The notes under the pieces were generated by a model. The model worked only from the letters and a program-made list of their open reading frames with translations, did no database searches and was not told where the DNA came from. This document shows, piece by piece, positions 1 to 9,869 of a stretch of DNA of 61,255 nt (positions are counted from its first letter, which is position 1; each line of letters begins with the position of its first letter). Source of the stretch: Cryomorphaceae bacterium (GTDB lineage: Bacteria; Bacteroidota; Bacteroidia; Flavobacteriales; Flavobacteriaceae); contig QOPZ01000003.1 in assembly GCA_003331885.1 (NCBI GenBank), positions 1-61,255 of the forward strand. Direction: 5' to 3'. The translations under genes and the position numbers were made by a program.

Positions 1-608
1 TATTAAAAGAAAAAGAAATAATTAATCCCTCAGATTTACAAAACCTTAAGATTAATTTTAAAAAAATTAAAAATGTACCCTATAAAAGGAATAAAGAAAA
101 TTGGAATAATTTTTCAAATGAATTAAATCTATGTTTTGAAAAAATAAAAAAAATAAGGGGCATAGAAAATAAAGAAGAAATAGAAAATAATTCACAAAAA
201 AACAGTTTAATAGAAGATTTAAAAAAGAACTTCTCAATAAATAAGATTGATGAAATAATTAATAAATGGACTAGGATTGGTAAAAGCAAGAATCAAAAAG
301 AATTTAACTTACTATTGAAGACTATTCAAGAAGAGCTAAAGAATATGGGCTTATCAAATGATGAAATTGAATCTCATAAACTAAAAGTAAAATCAAGTCT
401 TATGAGTAATAATGATAAAGATTTTGAGAAAACTAGATTAAGAAAAAAGATAGAAGAAACAAGTAAGCAAATCTCTCAATTAGAAAATAATTTAAATTTT
501 ATTAAAAAAGGATCAGACAGTAAATTTTTAGATGGTGTTCATAATGAAATTAAAAACTTAAAAAATCAATTAGAAATAAATGAAAAAAAGTACTTTTTAT
601 TTAAGTAA
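1..608 (+). CDS. DUF349 domain-containing protein (C-terminal part, truncated by window edge)
   Basis: Frame 3 is open from position 3 through the ORF at 315..608 (LKEKEIINPSDLQNLKINFKKIKNVPYKRNKENWNNF...NKWTRIGKS...); charged helical repeats with W-x-x-I/F pattern typical of DUF349. Confidence 0.75.
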   Translation, partial: LKEKEIINPSDLQNLKINFKKIKNVPYKRNKENWNNFSNELNLCFEKIKKIRGIENKEEIENNSQKNSLIEDLKKNFSINKIDEIINKWTRIGKSKNQKEFNLLLKTIQEELKNMGLSNDEIESHKLKVKSSLMSNNDKDFEKTRLRKKIEETSKQISQLENNLNFIKKGSDSKFLDGVHNEIKNLKNQLEINEKKYFLFK

Positions 609-610
609 TT

Positions 611-1381
611 TCATTCTTTTTTTGCTTGTTCCCAAATTAAATTAAGCTCCTCTTCACTATAATTAGAAAAATCAAAATTTCCGCTAATTTTTAATTGTTT
701 TTCAACTCTTTTAAATCTTTTAATAAATTTTTCTGTAGATTTTTTTAGGGATTCATTAGAATCAATTCCAATATGTCTTGAATAGTTAATTAAGGAAAAA
801 AGTATATCTCCAAACTCTTCTTCAGCCTCTAATTTATCTTTATATAATAATGCAGAATTAAATTCATCAAATTCCTCTTTAATTTTTTCAATTACATTTT
901 GAACATTAGGAAAATCAAAGCCAATACTAGCAACTTTCTCTTGTACTCTATTAGTTTTTATTAATACTGGTAAATTTTTGGGGACACCAGATAAAAGACC
1001 TTCTTTTTTATTTTTAATTTTTAATTTTTCCCAATTTCTTTTTACTTCATCTATACTTTCAACCAAAGTATCACCATATACATGAGGATGTCTATAAATT
1101 AATTTTTCTATTAACGTTTTTATAACATCATTGAAATCAAACTTTTTCTTTTCAGATGCAATTTTTGAATAAAAAACTATATGTAAAAGTAAATCACCAA
1201 GTTCTTCTTTAATTTCATTGAAATTTTTTTTATCAATTGCATCAATTAATTCATAAGTTTCTTCAATAGTTAGTTTTTTTAAAGAATCTAAAGTTTGCTT
1301 TTGATCCCATGGACATTTAGTCCTTAAATCATTCATTATTTCTATTAAATAATCAATTGAATAAGGTTTTTTTTTATTCAT
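611..1381 (-). CDS. mazG: Nucleoside triphosphate pyrophosphohydrolase MazG
   Basis: LRTKCPWDQKQTLDSLKKLTIEETYELIDAI..EELGDLLLHIVFYSKIA, MazG signature. Confidence 0.95.
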   Translation of the reverse strand: MNKKKPYSIDYLIEIMNDLRTKCPWDQKQTLDSLKKLTIEETYELIDAIDKKNFNEIKEELGDLLLHIVFYSKIASEKKKFDFNDVIKTLIEKLIYRHPHVYGDTLVESIDEVKRNWEKLKIKNKKEGLLSGVPKNLPVLIKTNRVQEKVASIGFDFPNVQNVIEKIKEEFDEFNSALLYKDKLEAEEEFGDILFSLINYSRHIGIDSNESLKKSTEKFIKRFKRVEKQLKISGNFDFSNYSEEELNLIWEQAKKE

Positions 1382-1947
1382 TTCTTAGAAAATTTCATTG
1401 GATATTTTACGTCAATATTACCAGAAGATATTTTATTTAATTTTTTTTGGATTAAAGTTCTTTTAAATTTTGAAATTTTATCAGTAAATAAAATCCCTTC
1501 AATATGATCATACTCATGAAGAATCACTCTAGCTAAAATTCCATTAAATTTTAAGGAGTGAGAATTAAATTTTTCATCAAAGAAATTTATTTTAATTAAA
1601 TCTTGTCTTTCAATATCTTCTCTAATATCAGGTATACTTAGACAGCCTTCATTAAAGCTACATGTTTTATCATCTAAAAGTTTTATTGATGGATTTATAA
1701 AAACTCTTTTCATATTTTTTAATTCAAAATCAGTAATGTCTGGTTCATCAAAAAAAGGAGCTGCATCAATTATAAAAAGTCTGATTTGCTTACCAATTTG
1801 CGGTGCAGCTAAGCCTACTCCTTCAGCATTATACATTGTTTCCCACATGTCATTAATTAGTTTATCTAAATTTGGATAAGATGAATCAATTTCTACTGAT
1901 TTGTTTTTAAGAATTGAGTTGCCATATGACAGAATTGGTAAAATCAT
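1378..1947 (-). CDS. def: Peptide deformylase
   Basis: GVGLAAPQIG, EGCLSIP, HEYDHIEGILF motifs. Confidence 0.96.
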   Translation of the reverse strand: MILPILSYGNSILKNKSVEIDSSYPNLDKLINDMWETMYNAEGVGLAAPQIGKQIRLFIIDAAPFFDEPDITDFELKNMKRVFINPSIKLLDDKTCSFNEGCLSIPDIREDIERQDLIKINFFDEKFNSHSLKFNGILARVILHEYDHIEGILFTDKISKFKRTLIQKKLNKISSGNIDVKYPMKFSKK

Positions 1948-2357
1948 TTATTTCTTTTTAAGTAAGACTCTAATATTAATGAAGCGCTTATTTTGTCAAG
2001 ATTTTTTTTATCAAATTTTATTTTTTTCTTATTTGTAAAATCATTGATATATATTCTTGATAATTTTGATGTAAACCTCTCGTCTTCTCTTTCAATTTTC
2101 AATTTAGGAAAAATAGTTTTTATTTTTTTTATTTCCGATATAATCGAATTTTCTAAATCAAAAAATGTATTATCATTTTTTTTTGGCTGACCAATAACCA
2201 AAATAGATATTTTATTTTTGGATATAATATCAGATAAAAAATCAATCAATTCATTAGTTTTAATTGTACTCAACGGAGATGCTATTAATTGAAGTTCATC
2301 TGTAATTGAAATTCCACATCTTTTTTTTCCATAATCTAATCCGAGTATTTGACCCAT
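1944..2357 (-). CDS. ruvX: Holliday junction resolvase-like protein RuvX/YqgF
   Basis: GLDYGKKRCGISITDE and DERFTSKLS motifs. Confidence 0.92.
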   Translation of the reverse strand: MGQILGLDYGKKRCGISITDELQLIASPLSTIKTNELIDFLSDIISKNKISILVIGQPKKNDNTFFDLENSIISEIKKIKTIFPKLKIEREDERFTSKLSRIYINDFTNKKKIKFDKKNLDKISASLILESYLKRNK

Positions 2358-2439
2358 GAGACAAAATTAGCTATTAATTATTATCTACATAACAAAAATA
2401 TATATTTGAATGTTAGACTATATTTGTAAAAAAATTATA

Positions 2440-3246
2440 ATGAAAGAAATCATTGAATCAGTATGGGAAAACAGAAAATTATTAGAAAATCCAAATAATT
2501 CTAATGCAGTACTAAAAACTATTGAACTTTTAGACAAAGGTGAAATAAGAATTGCTGAAAAACTTAATGGTAATTGGATAGTGAATGATTGGATAAAAAA
2601 AGCTGTTATTTTATATTTTCCTCTTATGAAAATGAAAACAATTGAAGTTGGTCCATTTGAATTTCATGATAAAATTCCTTTAAAACGAGGTTTTAAAGAA
2701 AAAGAAATTAGAGTTGTTCCTCATGCAATTTGTAGATATGGATCTTTTATAGAAAAAGGTGCAGTATTAATGCCTAGTTATGTTAATATTGGCTCTTACG
2801 TTGGATCAGGAACAATGGTTGACACTTGGGCAACTGTTGGAAGCTGTGCGCAAATTGGTAAGAATGTTCATATTAGTGGCGGTGTTGGTATTGGAGGTGT
2901 TTTGGAACCAGTACAAGCTTCTCCAGTAATTATTGAAGATAATGTTTTTCTTGGATCAAGAAGTATTGTAGTTGAGGGTGTTAGAGTTGAAAATGAGGCT
3001 GTACTTGGAGCAAATGTTGTTTTAACTGCATCTACTAAAATTATTGATGTTACGGGATCAAAACCAGTATATCTAAAGGGTTATATACCTAAAAAATCAG
3101 TTGTTATCCCTGGAACTGAGCCAAAAACTTTCAATGCAGGATCATTTAATGTTCCATGTGCATTAATTATTGGTAAAAGAAAAGAAAGTACCAATAAAAA
3201 AACTTCTCTAAACGATGCTTTAAGAGATTATAATGTATCTGTATAA
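2440..3246 (+). CDS. dapD: 2,3,4,5-tetrahydropyridine-2,6-dicarboxylate N-succinyltransferase
   Basis: DapD N-terminus MKEIIESVWENRKLL plus left-handed beta-helix hexapeptides; ORF track begins at 2410 but MKEIIE at 2440 is the likely start. Confidence 0.93.
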   Translation: MKEIIESVWENRKLLENPNNSNAVLKTIELLDKGEIRIAEKLNGNWIVNDWIKKAVILYFPLMKMKTIEVGPFEFHDKIPLKRGFKEKEIRVVPHAICRYGSFIEKGAVLMPSYVNIGSYVGSGTMVDTWATVGSCAQIGKNVHISGGVGIGGVLEPVQASPVIIEDNVFLGSRSIVVEGVRVENEAVLGANVVLTASTKIIDVTGSKPVYLKGYIPKKSVVIPGTEPKTFNAGSFNVPCALIIGKRKESTNKKTSLNDALRDYNVSV

Positions 3247-3254
3247 TAATTATA

Positions 3255-3806
3255 ATGATAAACTTTGATAAAGAAGTTGATAAGTGTGTTGAAATACTTA
3301 AAAATGGTGGGATAATTTTATACCCCACTGACACTATTTACGGAATTGGATGCGATTCTTATAATTTTAAAGCTATGGAGAATGTAAATAAATTAAAAGG
3401 AAGTAATCCGAGTAAACCACTGATTCATTTGATGAATAGTCTAAAAATGGTAGAAATATACTTAAAACAAATACCTGACATTGCAAAAAAGTCATTAACA
3501 GGAGCAAATCCAACAACAGTGATTTTTAATAATTTAAATAATAATCAGTTAAATCATAAATCCATAGCAATTAGAATCCCTAAAAACAAGTTTTGTTTAA
3601 GTATTATTGATAAATTAAATAGACCACTTACTTCGACATCTGCTAATTTAAGTGGCTCACCTTATCCGAAAAGTAAGGCTGATATTAATAAGAAAATAAT
3701 TCATGGAGTAGATTACTTTGTTGAAACGATTGATAATGATAACTTAAGACCTTCTAGAATTATAAGAATAATAGATGAAAAAAATTATACAGTAATTAGA
3801 GATTAA
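3255..3806 (+). CDS. tsaC: L-threonylcarbamoyladenylate synthase (Sua5/YciO/YrdC family)
   Basis: GGIILYPTDTIYGIGCD ... PLTSTSANLSG. Confidence 0.92.
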   Translation: MINFDKEVDKCVEILKNGGIILYPTDTIYGIGCDSYNFKAMENVNKLKGSNPSKPLIHLMNSLKMVEIYLKQIPDIAKKSLTGANPTTVIFNNLNNNQLNHKSIAIRIPKNKFCLSIIDKLNRPLTSTSANLSGSPYPKSKADINKKIIHGVDYFVETIDNDNLRPSRIIRIIDEKNYTVIRD

Positions 3807-3810
3807 TTTA

Positions 3811-5223
3811 ATGAATGAATTTATTAAAAATATAAATATTCCTATTATTAAACTTATCTCAAAAGAAGCTACCATAAGAGGAATTAAAACTTACCTAGTT
3901 GGTGGGTTTGTTAGGGATATTATTCTCAAAAGAAAAAGTAAAGACATAGATGTTATGGTAGTTGGAAATGGTATAGATTTTGCTCAGGGTATTTCAAAAA
4001 AAATAAATAAAAAATTACAAGTTTTTAAAAATTTTGGAACCGCTATGTTAAAAACCAAAAATTATGAAGTTGAATTTGTTGGTGCTAGAAAAGAAAGTTA
4101 TTACAAAAATAGTAGAAACCCAAAAGTTGAACAAGGAACGCTTGAAGAGGATCTTTCTAGAAGAGATTTTACAATAAATTCATTAGCAATTTCATTGAAT
4201 AAAAATAATTTTGGAGAAATTATTGATTTATTCAATGGCAAAAATGATATAAATAAAAAGTTAATAAGAACTCCATTAGATCCAAGAATTACTTTTCATG
4301 ATGATCCACTAAGAATGTTTCGTGCAGCAAGGTTTGCATCTCAACTAAATTTTAAAATTGAAAAAGAAAATCTAGATTTTATATTTAAAGAAAAAGATAG
4401 AATTGATATAATTTCTAAAGAAAGAATAAATGAAGAATTAAATAAAATTTTAATGTCAAATAAACCGTCAGTTGGTTTTACGGCCTTAAAACAAAGCGGT
4501 CTTTTAGAAATTATTCTACCTGAAATTTGTGATTTAGAAGGTATTGATGAAATCGAGGGTAAAAAACATAAAGATAATTTTTACCACACGTTAAAAGTGG
4601 TGGATAATATATGTAAGAATAGCGAAAACTTGTGGTTAAGATGGGTAGCTCTTTTACACGATATAGGTAAAGCAAAAACTAAAAAATTTCATAAAAAAAT
4701 TGGTTGGACTTTTCATGGTCATGAATATGTTGGATCCAAAATGGTTGATAAAATTTTTAAGAGACTAAAATTGCCTTTAAATGAAAAAATGAAATATGTA
4801 AAAAAATTAATTATGTTAAGTTCAAGACCTATTGTTTTATCACTCGAAAATATTACTGATTCTGCAGTTAGAAGATTAATTTATGATGCAGGTAATGATA
4901 TAGATGATTTACTAACATTATGCGAAGCTGATATTACCACTAAGAATGAATTTTTACAAAAAAAATATTTAAATAATTTCAAAATTGTTAGAGAAAAAAT
5001 TAAAATTGTTGATGAAAGAGATCAAATTAGAAATTTTCAACCTCCAATAACAGGTGAAGAAATTATGAATTCATTTAATATAAAACCATGTAAAGAAATA
5101 GGTTTAATTAAGGAATACATTAAAGAGTCAATTCTAAATGGTAAAATTGGTAATTCACATAAAGAGGCAAAAAAACTTATGTTAAAGAAAGGTAAAAGTT
5201 TGGGGTTAATAATTAATGAATAA
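3811..5223 (+). CDS. cca: CCA tRNA nucleotidyltransferase with HD domain
   Basis: YLVGGFVRDIILKRKSKDIDVMV, RRDFTINSLA, HDDPLRMFRAARFA, LLHDIGK. Confidence 0.93.
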   Translation: MNEFIKNINIPIIKLISKEATIRGIKTYLVGGFVRDIILKRKSKDIDVMVVGNGIDFAQGISKKINKKLQVFKNFGTAMLKTKNYEVEFVGARKESYYKNSRNPKVEQGTLEEDLSRRDFTINSLAISLNKNNFGEIIDLFNGKNDINKKLIRTPLDPRITFHDDPLRMFRAARFASQLNFKIEKENLDFIFKEKDRIDIISKERINEELNKILMSNKPSVGFTALKQSGLLEIILPEICDLEGIDEIEGKKHKDNFYHTLKVVDNICKNSENLWLRWVALLHDIGKAKTKKFHKKIGWTFHGHEYVGSKMVDKIFKRLKLPLNEKMKYVKKLIMLSSRPIVLSLENITDSAVRRLIYDAGNDIDDLLTLCEADITTKNEFLQKKYLNNFKIVREKIKIVDERDQIRNFQPPITGEEIMNSFNIKPCKEIGLIKEYIKESILNGKIGNSHKEAKKLMLKKGKSLGLIINE

Positions 5224-5806
5224 AAGATTTATTTTTTTTAGCAAACTTTCCTTATTACTAGTTTTATTTGTAATTCTAGCAGGATCTGTCGTTAGAATGA
5301 CTGGTAGTGGGATGGGATGTCCAGATTGGCCTAAATGTTTTGGCTATATAATTCCCCCAACAAATATTGAAAAGATTTCATGGAAGTCAAATAAAGAATA
5401 TAATGAGGGTGTTATGATACTATACAATGAAAAGTTTTATAATTCTAAAGAAGATTTTGTATCAAAAAAATCTTTTAATCCCTCTAATTGGATTGAGTAT
5501 ACAAAACATGATTATACAGAATTTAATGCTGCAAATACCTGGTTTGAGTTTATTAATCGACTAATTGGTGCAATTGCTGGTATTTCAACTTTGATTATGT
5601 TTGTTTTATCATTTTTTCAAACTAAAAAAAATGCAAAAATTATAATTTTTTCAGCTTTGGTTGTATTTTCCATGGGCTTTCAGGCTTGGCTAGGTAAACT
5701 AGTTGTTGATTCAAATCTTGCACCTTTTAAAATTTCAACTCACATGTTGATGGCAATGGTTATTGTTTGTTTGTTAATATATATAATTAAAAAAGCTGAT
5801 GCTTAA
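5216..5806 (+). CDS. ctaA: Heme A synthase (COX15/CtaA family), N-terminal half; see split-gene finding
   Basis: AGSVVRMTGSGMGCPDWPKCFGYIIPP...GFQAWLGKLVVDSNLAPFKISTHM. Confidence 0.85.
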   Translation: MNKRFIFFSKLSLLLVLFVILAGSVVRMTGSGMGCPDWPKCFGYIIPPTNIEKISWKSNKEYNEGVMILYNEKFYNSKEDFVSKKSFNPSNWIEYTKHDYTEFNAANTWFEFINRLIGAIAGISTLIMFVLSFFQTKKNAKIIIFSALVVFSMGFQAWLGKLVVDSNLAPFKISTHMLMAMVIVCLLIYIIKKADA

Positions 5807-6209
5807 TATTAAATTATTAAAAAGACTTGTTATAATCTCAATGTTTATAATGTTAATTCAAATTTTACTTGGATTAAAAGTTAGAGAATTTATAGATTTG
5901 AAAATAGACTTATATGGATTTGAAAATAAAAACATGTGGCTTTCAAATCCAGAAATTAATTTTTTTATTCATAGAAGTTTTTCAATTTTTATCTTTATTT
6001 CAAATGCTTTTTTATTCTATTTAGCAAGAAAAATAAAAACTAATTTAACTTGGATTAAATTTATATTGATACTTATAATTATTGAAATTATTGCTGGAGC
6101 ATCAATGTACTATTTTGCGTTTCCGATTCTGTCACAACCAATACATCTTTTAATTGCAATTATAATTTTTGGGTTGCAATTTTATTGGTACTTAATTTTA
6201 GATGATTAG
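5799..6209 (+). CDS. ctaA: Heme A synthase (COX15/CtaA family), C-terminal half; separate ORF in +1 frame
   Basis: QILLGLKVREFID...FFIHRSFSIFIFI...IIAGASMYYFAFPILSQPIHLLIA continues the COX15 fold. Confidence 0.8.
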   Translation: MLNIKLLKRLVIISMFIMLIQILLGLKVREFIDLKIDLYGFENKNMWLSNPEINFFIHRSFSIFIFISNAFLFYLARKIKTNLTWIKFILILIIIEIIAGASMYYFAFPILSQPIHLLIAIIIFGLQFYWYLILDD

Positions 6210-7276
6210 TTTGTTCTAAGCATTGAATGATTTTCATAATTATTTAGCATGTAATCAAAGGATGCTTCCATAATATCTCCCATTGATTTTGAAAACTTGA
6301 ATTTATTCTCACCTGTTAAATGATATATTTGCTTTGATAAATTTTGAACATTTTCATTTAATGAAATAACATCATTTTTCATCGATTCAATTAATGAATT
6401 TACCCTCTTTTTAGATCCCAAAACTCTTTTTACTATTATTGATCTTTCCTCTATCTTATATTGATTTATAGATCTATTTATAAGTTTATCTCTAATGATA
6501 TTGACTACTGCCTTGTTTTCTTTAAATAATTGTGGACGATATACTTTAAAATCTCCTTCAAATGATTGTTGATCAAAATCTATTGCTCTAATTTTATAAA
6601 CGACCTGATCAAAATCATGTGTAGGTATAATAACATAATTATATGCTCTCATATCCCCTAATAGTCTAATCATACATCTTTCACTAAATTTTACAAACTC
6701 TTTAGCAATTTGAGCTTTTTCACTTTTTGAGCATTTATATAAATAATTTTTAAAAAAATCATCTCCTGGAATTCCCGTTATATGTTCTTCAATTAAAGTT
6801 TCATTAAAAACAATAAAATTCAAATTATATGGTGAAGTAATATGTTCAAGTTCTAAGCCATATATTCTCGATGAATCAGCAACTTTTACATAATAATAGG
6901 TGAAATTATCGTTTAACTTGTTTCGAATTTTTACCCTAAAAGGATTTGAGTTTCCAAAAGTGCAATAATCAATTGCATCAACAGCAAGATGTTCTAAGCT
7001 ATCATTATTTCCATCAGAGTAAAGTAAATTATATACAATTTTTAAATTATTTTCTATTTCATCTCTTTCAGATTCATTAAAAAAAACTCTTTGCCATAAT
7101 GTATCTAAATCATTACTGTCAGTAACTTTAATTGAACCTACATATCTAAGTAAATCTGAATATTCAATAGGAATATTTTGAATCCTATTATATTTATCCA
7201 AATAATCCTTTAACCCATTTGAAACTTTAAAAGAGGGCTTTTTCTTAGAAATTAAAACATCATTATTTTTTTTCAA
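6206..7276 (-). CDS. Conserved Bacteroidota protein of unknown function with possible protein-kinase-like catalytic residues
   Basis: LIEEHITGIPGDDF ... RLLGDMRAYNYVI ... IRAIDFDQQSFEG; no clear named family recognised. Confidence 0.7.
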   Translation of the reverse strand: MKKNNDVLISKKKPSFKVSNGLKDYLDKYNRIQNIPIEYSDLLRYVGSIKVTDSNDLDTLWQRVFFNESERDEIENNLKIVYNLLYSDGNNDSLEHLAVDAIDYCTFGNSNPFRVKIRNKLNDNFTYYYVKVADSSRIYGLELEHITSPYNLNFIVFNETLIEEHITGIPGDDFFKNYLYKCSKSEKAQIAKEFVKFSERCMIRLLGDMRAYNYVIIPTHDFDQVVYKIRAIDFDQQSFEGDFKVYRPQLFKENKAVVNIIRDKLINRSINQYKIEERSIIVKRVLGSKKRVNSLIESMKNDVISLNENVQNLSKQIYHLTGENKFKFSKSMGDIMEASFDYMLNNYENHSMLRTN

Positions 7277-7325
7277 ACCTAAAATTTAAGTAAAGCTATA
7301 ATTTTTAGATTAAAAAAATTCTAAT

Positions 7326-9338
7326 TTGTATTTTTACAAGTTAAATTATTTGAATTTGAATTTTAATCTTAAATCAAACTATAACCCTTCAGGAGATCAA
7401 CCAGAGGCAATTTCTAATTTAGTTGAAGGGATAAAAGATAAAGTTAAATATCAGTCACTAGAGGGTGTTACAGGCTCAGGGAAAACTTTTACTGTGGCTA
7501 ATGTAATTAAAGAAATAAATGAGCCAACTCTTGTAATCGCTCATAATAAGACATTAGCAGCTCAATTATATAAAGAATTTAAATCATATTTTCCCAATAA
7601 TTTAGTAGAATATTTTGTTTCATATTATGATTATTATCAACCTGAAGCATATATACCTGTGACAAATACATACATTGAAAAAGATTTATCAATAAATGAT
7701 GAAATTGAAAAGTTAAGACTTAGTGCCACAACAAGTCTTTTATCTGGTAGAAAAGATGTAATTGTTATTGCTTCAGTATCATGTTTATATGGGATAGGCA
7801 ACCCCGTAGATTATAAAAAAAATACGATTAATATTGATTTAAATTCAAAAATTACTAGAACATTATTACTAAAAAAACTTTCAAACTCTTTATATAGTAG
7901 ATCGGTATCAGATTTAAGTCCAGGTTGCTTTAGAGTAACTGGAGATGTTGTAGATGTTAGTTTAAGTTATAGAGACTGTATTATTAGAATAAATTTCTTT
8001 GGTGATATGATAGAGTCTTTAGAGGAAATAAATTATTTAGATGATAAAAAAATGATAGAAATTGATTCAATTTCTATTTATCCAGCTAATATGTTTTCTA
8101 CTCAACAAAGTACACTAGAAAAAGCTATTAATCAAATTCAATTAGATTTAGGTAAACAAGTGGATTTTTTTAAATCAGTGGGTAAAAATTTTGAAGCAAA
8201 AAGATTAAATGAAAGAACTTTATTTGATTTAGAAATGATGCAAGAATTAGGGTATTGCTCTGGAATTGAAAATTATTCAAGATATATAGATGGCAGAGAG
8301 CCAGGAACTAGACCATTTTGCTTGATTGATTATTTTCCTGAAAATTTTTTGACAATTATTGATGAAAGCCATGTGACTCTTCCTCAAATAAGAGCAATGT
8401 ATGGTGGAGATAGAAGTAGAAAAGAAAATTTAGTAGAATATGGATTTAGACTACCATCTGCTTTAGATAATAGGCCTTTAAATTTTGAAGAATTTGAAAA
8501 TCTTCAAAATCAAGTAATTTTTGTGAGTGCCACACCCTCAGATTACGAATTAAATAAATCTGAAGGAATTATTGTTGAACAAATAATTAGACCAACTGGA
8601 CTTTTAGATCCAGAAATTCAGGTTAAAGGAACTGATAATCAAATTGATGATGTATTGAATGAAGTAAATAAAAGAGTTGAAAAAAAAGAAAGAGTACTAA
8701 TTACCACATTAACAAAAAAAATGGCAGAGGAATTAGTAGTTTTCTTAAATAAAGTTAATGTAAAATCAAGGTATATACACAGTGATATTGATACAATAGA
8801 AAGAGTTGAGATCTTAAATGAATTAAGAACTGGAATTTTTGATGTATTGGTTGGTGTAAATTTATTAAGGGAAGGTTTAGATTTACCAGAGGTATCTTTA
8901 GTTATAATTTTAGATGCAGATAAGGAAGGATTTTTAAGAAGTAAAAGATCATTAATACAAACAATAGGAAGAGCCGCAAGAAATTTGAATGGAAAAGCAA
9001 TAATGTATGCAGATAAAGAGACTGAAAGCATGAAAAAAACTATAAATGTAACGTTAGAAAGAAGAAAGAAACAAATGGAGTTTAATATTAAAAATAACAT
9101 TACACCAAAACAAATTAAAAAAAATATAATATCAACTTTTGATCTAAAAGAAAAAGAAGAAATAGTTATTAAAGAAAAAATTAATTCCAATAAGATTGAT
9201 AAAAATATTTCTGAAGAAAAAAGAAAAAAAATAATAATTCATCTGAGAAAAGATATGTTGAAAGCAGCGAAGGAATTAGACTTTATAGAAGCTGCACGAT
9301 TAAGAGACTTAATTTCTAGTTATAAAAAAAGCGGGTAA
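7326..9338 (+). CDS. uvrB: Excinuclease ABC subunit B
   Basis: YNPSGDQPEAI, GVTGSGKTFTVA, YYDYYQPEAY, UVR motif at C-terminus; start appears to be TTG (7326 or the nearby TTG at 7350). Confidence 0.97.
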   Translation: MYFYKLNYLNLNFNLKSNYNPSGDQPEAISNLVEGIKDKVKYQSLEGVTGSGKTFTVANVIKEINEPTLVIAHNKTLAAQLYKEFKSYFPNNLVEYFVSYYDYYQPEAYIPVTNTYIEKDLSINDEIEKLRLSATTSLLSGRKDVIVIASVSCLYGIGNPVDYKKNTINIDLNSKITRTLLLKKLSNSLYSRSVSDLSPGCFRVTGDVVDVSLSYRDCIIRINFFGDMIESLEEINYLDDKKMIEIDSISIYPANMFSTQQSTLEKAINQIQLDLGKQVDFFKSVGKNFEAKRLNERTLFDLEMMQELGYCSGIENYSRYIDGREPGTRPFCLIDYFPENFLTIIDESHVTLPQIRAMYGGDRSRKENLVEYGFRLPSALDNRPLNFEEFENLQNQVIFVSATPSDYELNKSEGIIVEQIIRPTGLLDPEIQVKGTDNQIDDVLNEVNKRVEKKERVLITTLTKKMAEELVVFLNKVNVKSRYIHSDIDTIERVEILNELRTGIFDVLVGVNLLREGLDLPEVSLVIILDADKEGFLRSKRSLIQTIGRAARNLNGKAIMYADKETESMKKTINVTLERRKKQMEFNIKNNITPKQIKKNIISTFDLKEKEEIVIKEKINSNKIDKNISEEKRKKIIIHLRKDMLKAAKELDFIEAARLRDLISSYKKSG

Positions 9339-9353
9339 AACCCGCTTTTTTTT
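9324..9353. terminator. Bidirectional rho-independent terminator between convergent uvrB and hsp20
   Basis: AAAAAAA-GCGGG-TAAAA-CCCGC-TTTTTTTT; uvrB TAA lies in the loop. Confidence 0.9.
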
Positions 9354-9756
9354 ATTTAACATTTATAAATTTCTTTTTATTCTTAATTATGACCTCACTT
9401 TTTTTTGGGAGGACTATTTTTAAAATTCCGTTATCGTATTTAGATGTAACTCTATTTTGATCAATGGAATCAGGAAGAAAAAATGATTTTTCAAAAAAAC
9501 CATATTTAAACTCTTGCCTTGAATAATTATTAATTGAATTAGATTCATCTTTTTTCTTTGTGATTTTTAAATTATCAGAATCAATTTCAATTTCAAAATC
9601 ATTTTTATTTGACCCAGGAACTGAAAATTCAATTTGAAAATCATTTTCAGTTTCCTTTATATTATGAGGAGGTATGCTCATATGATTTACTTTAAAGAAA
9701 TCATTGATAAAATCATCAAATATTAAGGGATAATTTGTTCTATTTATAATATTCAT
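9352..9756 (-). CDS. Small heat shock protein (Hsp20/alpha-crystallin)
   Basis: Hsp20 fold: FQIEFSVPGSNKNDFEIEIDSDNLKI ... YDNGILKIVLPKK. Confidence 0.93.
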   Translation of the reverse strand: MNIINRTNYPLIFDDFINDFFKVNHMSIPPHNIKETENDFQIEFSVPGSNKNDFEIEIDSDNLKITKKKDESNSINNYSRQEFKYGFFEKSFFLPDSIDQNRVTSKYDNGILKIVLPKKSEVIIKNKKKFINVK

Positions 9757-9820
9757 ATTTATTAATTTTTAATTAAACATTTTATATGAATTAAACAAAA
9801 CATAAACCAAAAGGTAATTT

Positions 9821-9835
9821 ATGACAATATGTCAT
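9821..9835 (-). promoter_or_regulatory. Putative operator/activator site upstream of hsp20 (ATGACATATTGTCAT on coding strand)
   Basis: Inverted repeat ATGACA-N3-TGTCAT, about 65 bp upstream of hsp20 start; near-identical motif upstream of htpG. Confidence 0.55.
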
Positions 9836-9869
9836 TTAAAAGAAAAAAAATAGTGACAAAGTGTCTTTT

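Noticed and set aside
80-289. 69-aa minus-strand ORF
   Set aside because: Antisense to the DUF349 reading frame, Phe/Leu/Ser-rich shadow ORF.
8639-9190. 183-aa minus-strand ORF antisense to uvrB
   Set aside because: Low-complexity hydrophobic translation of the AT-rich opposite strand; uvrB is well supported.
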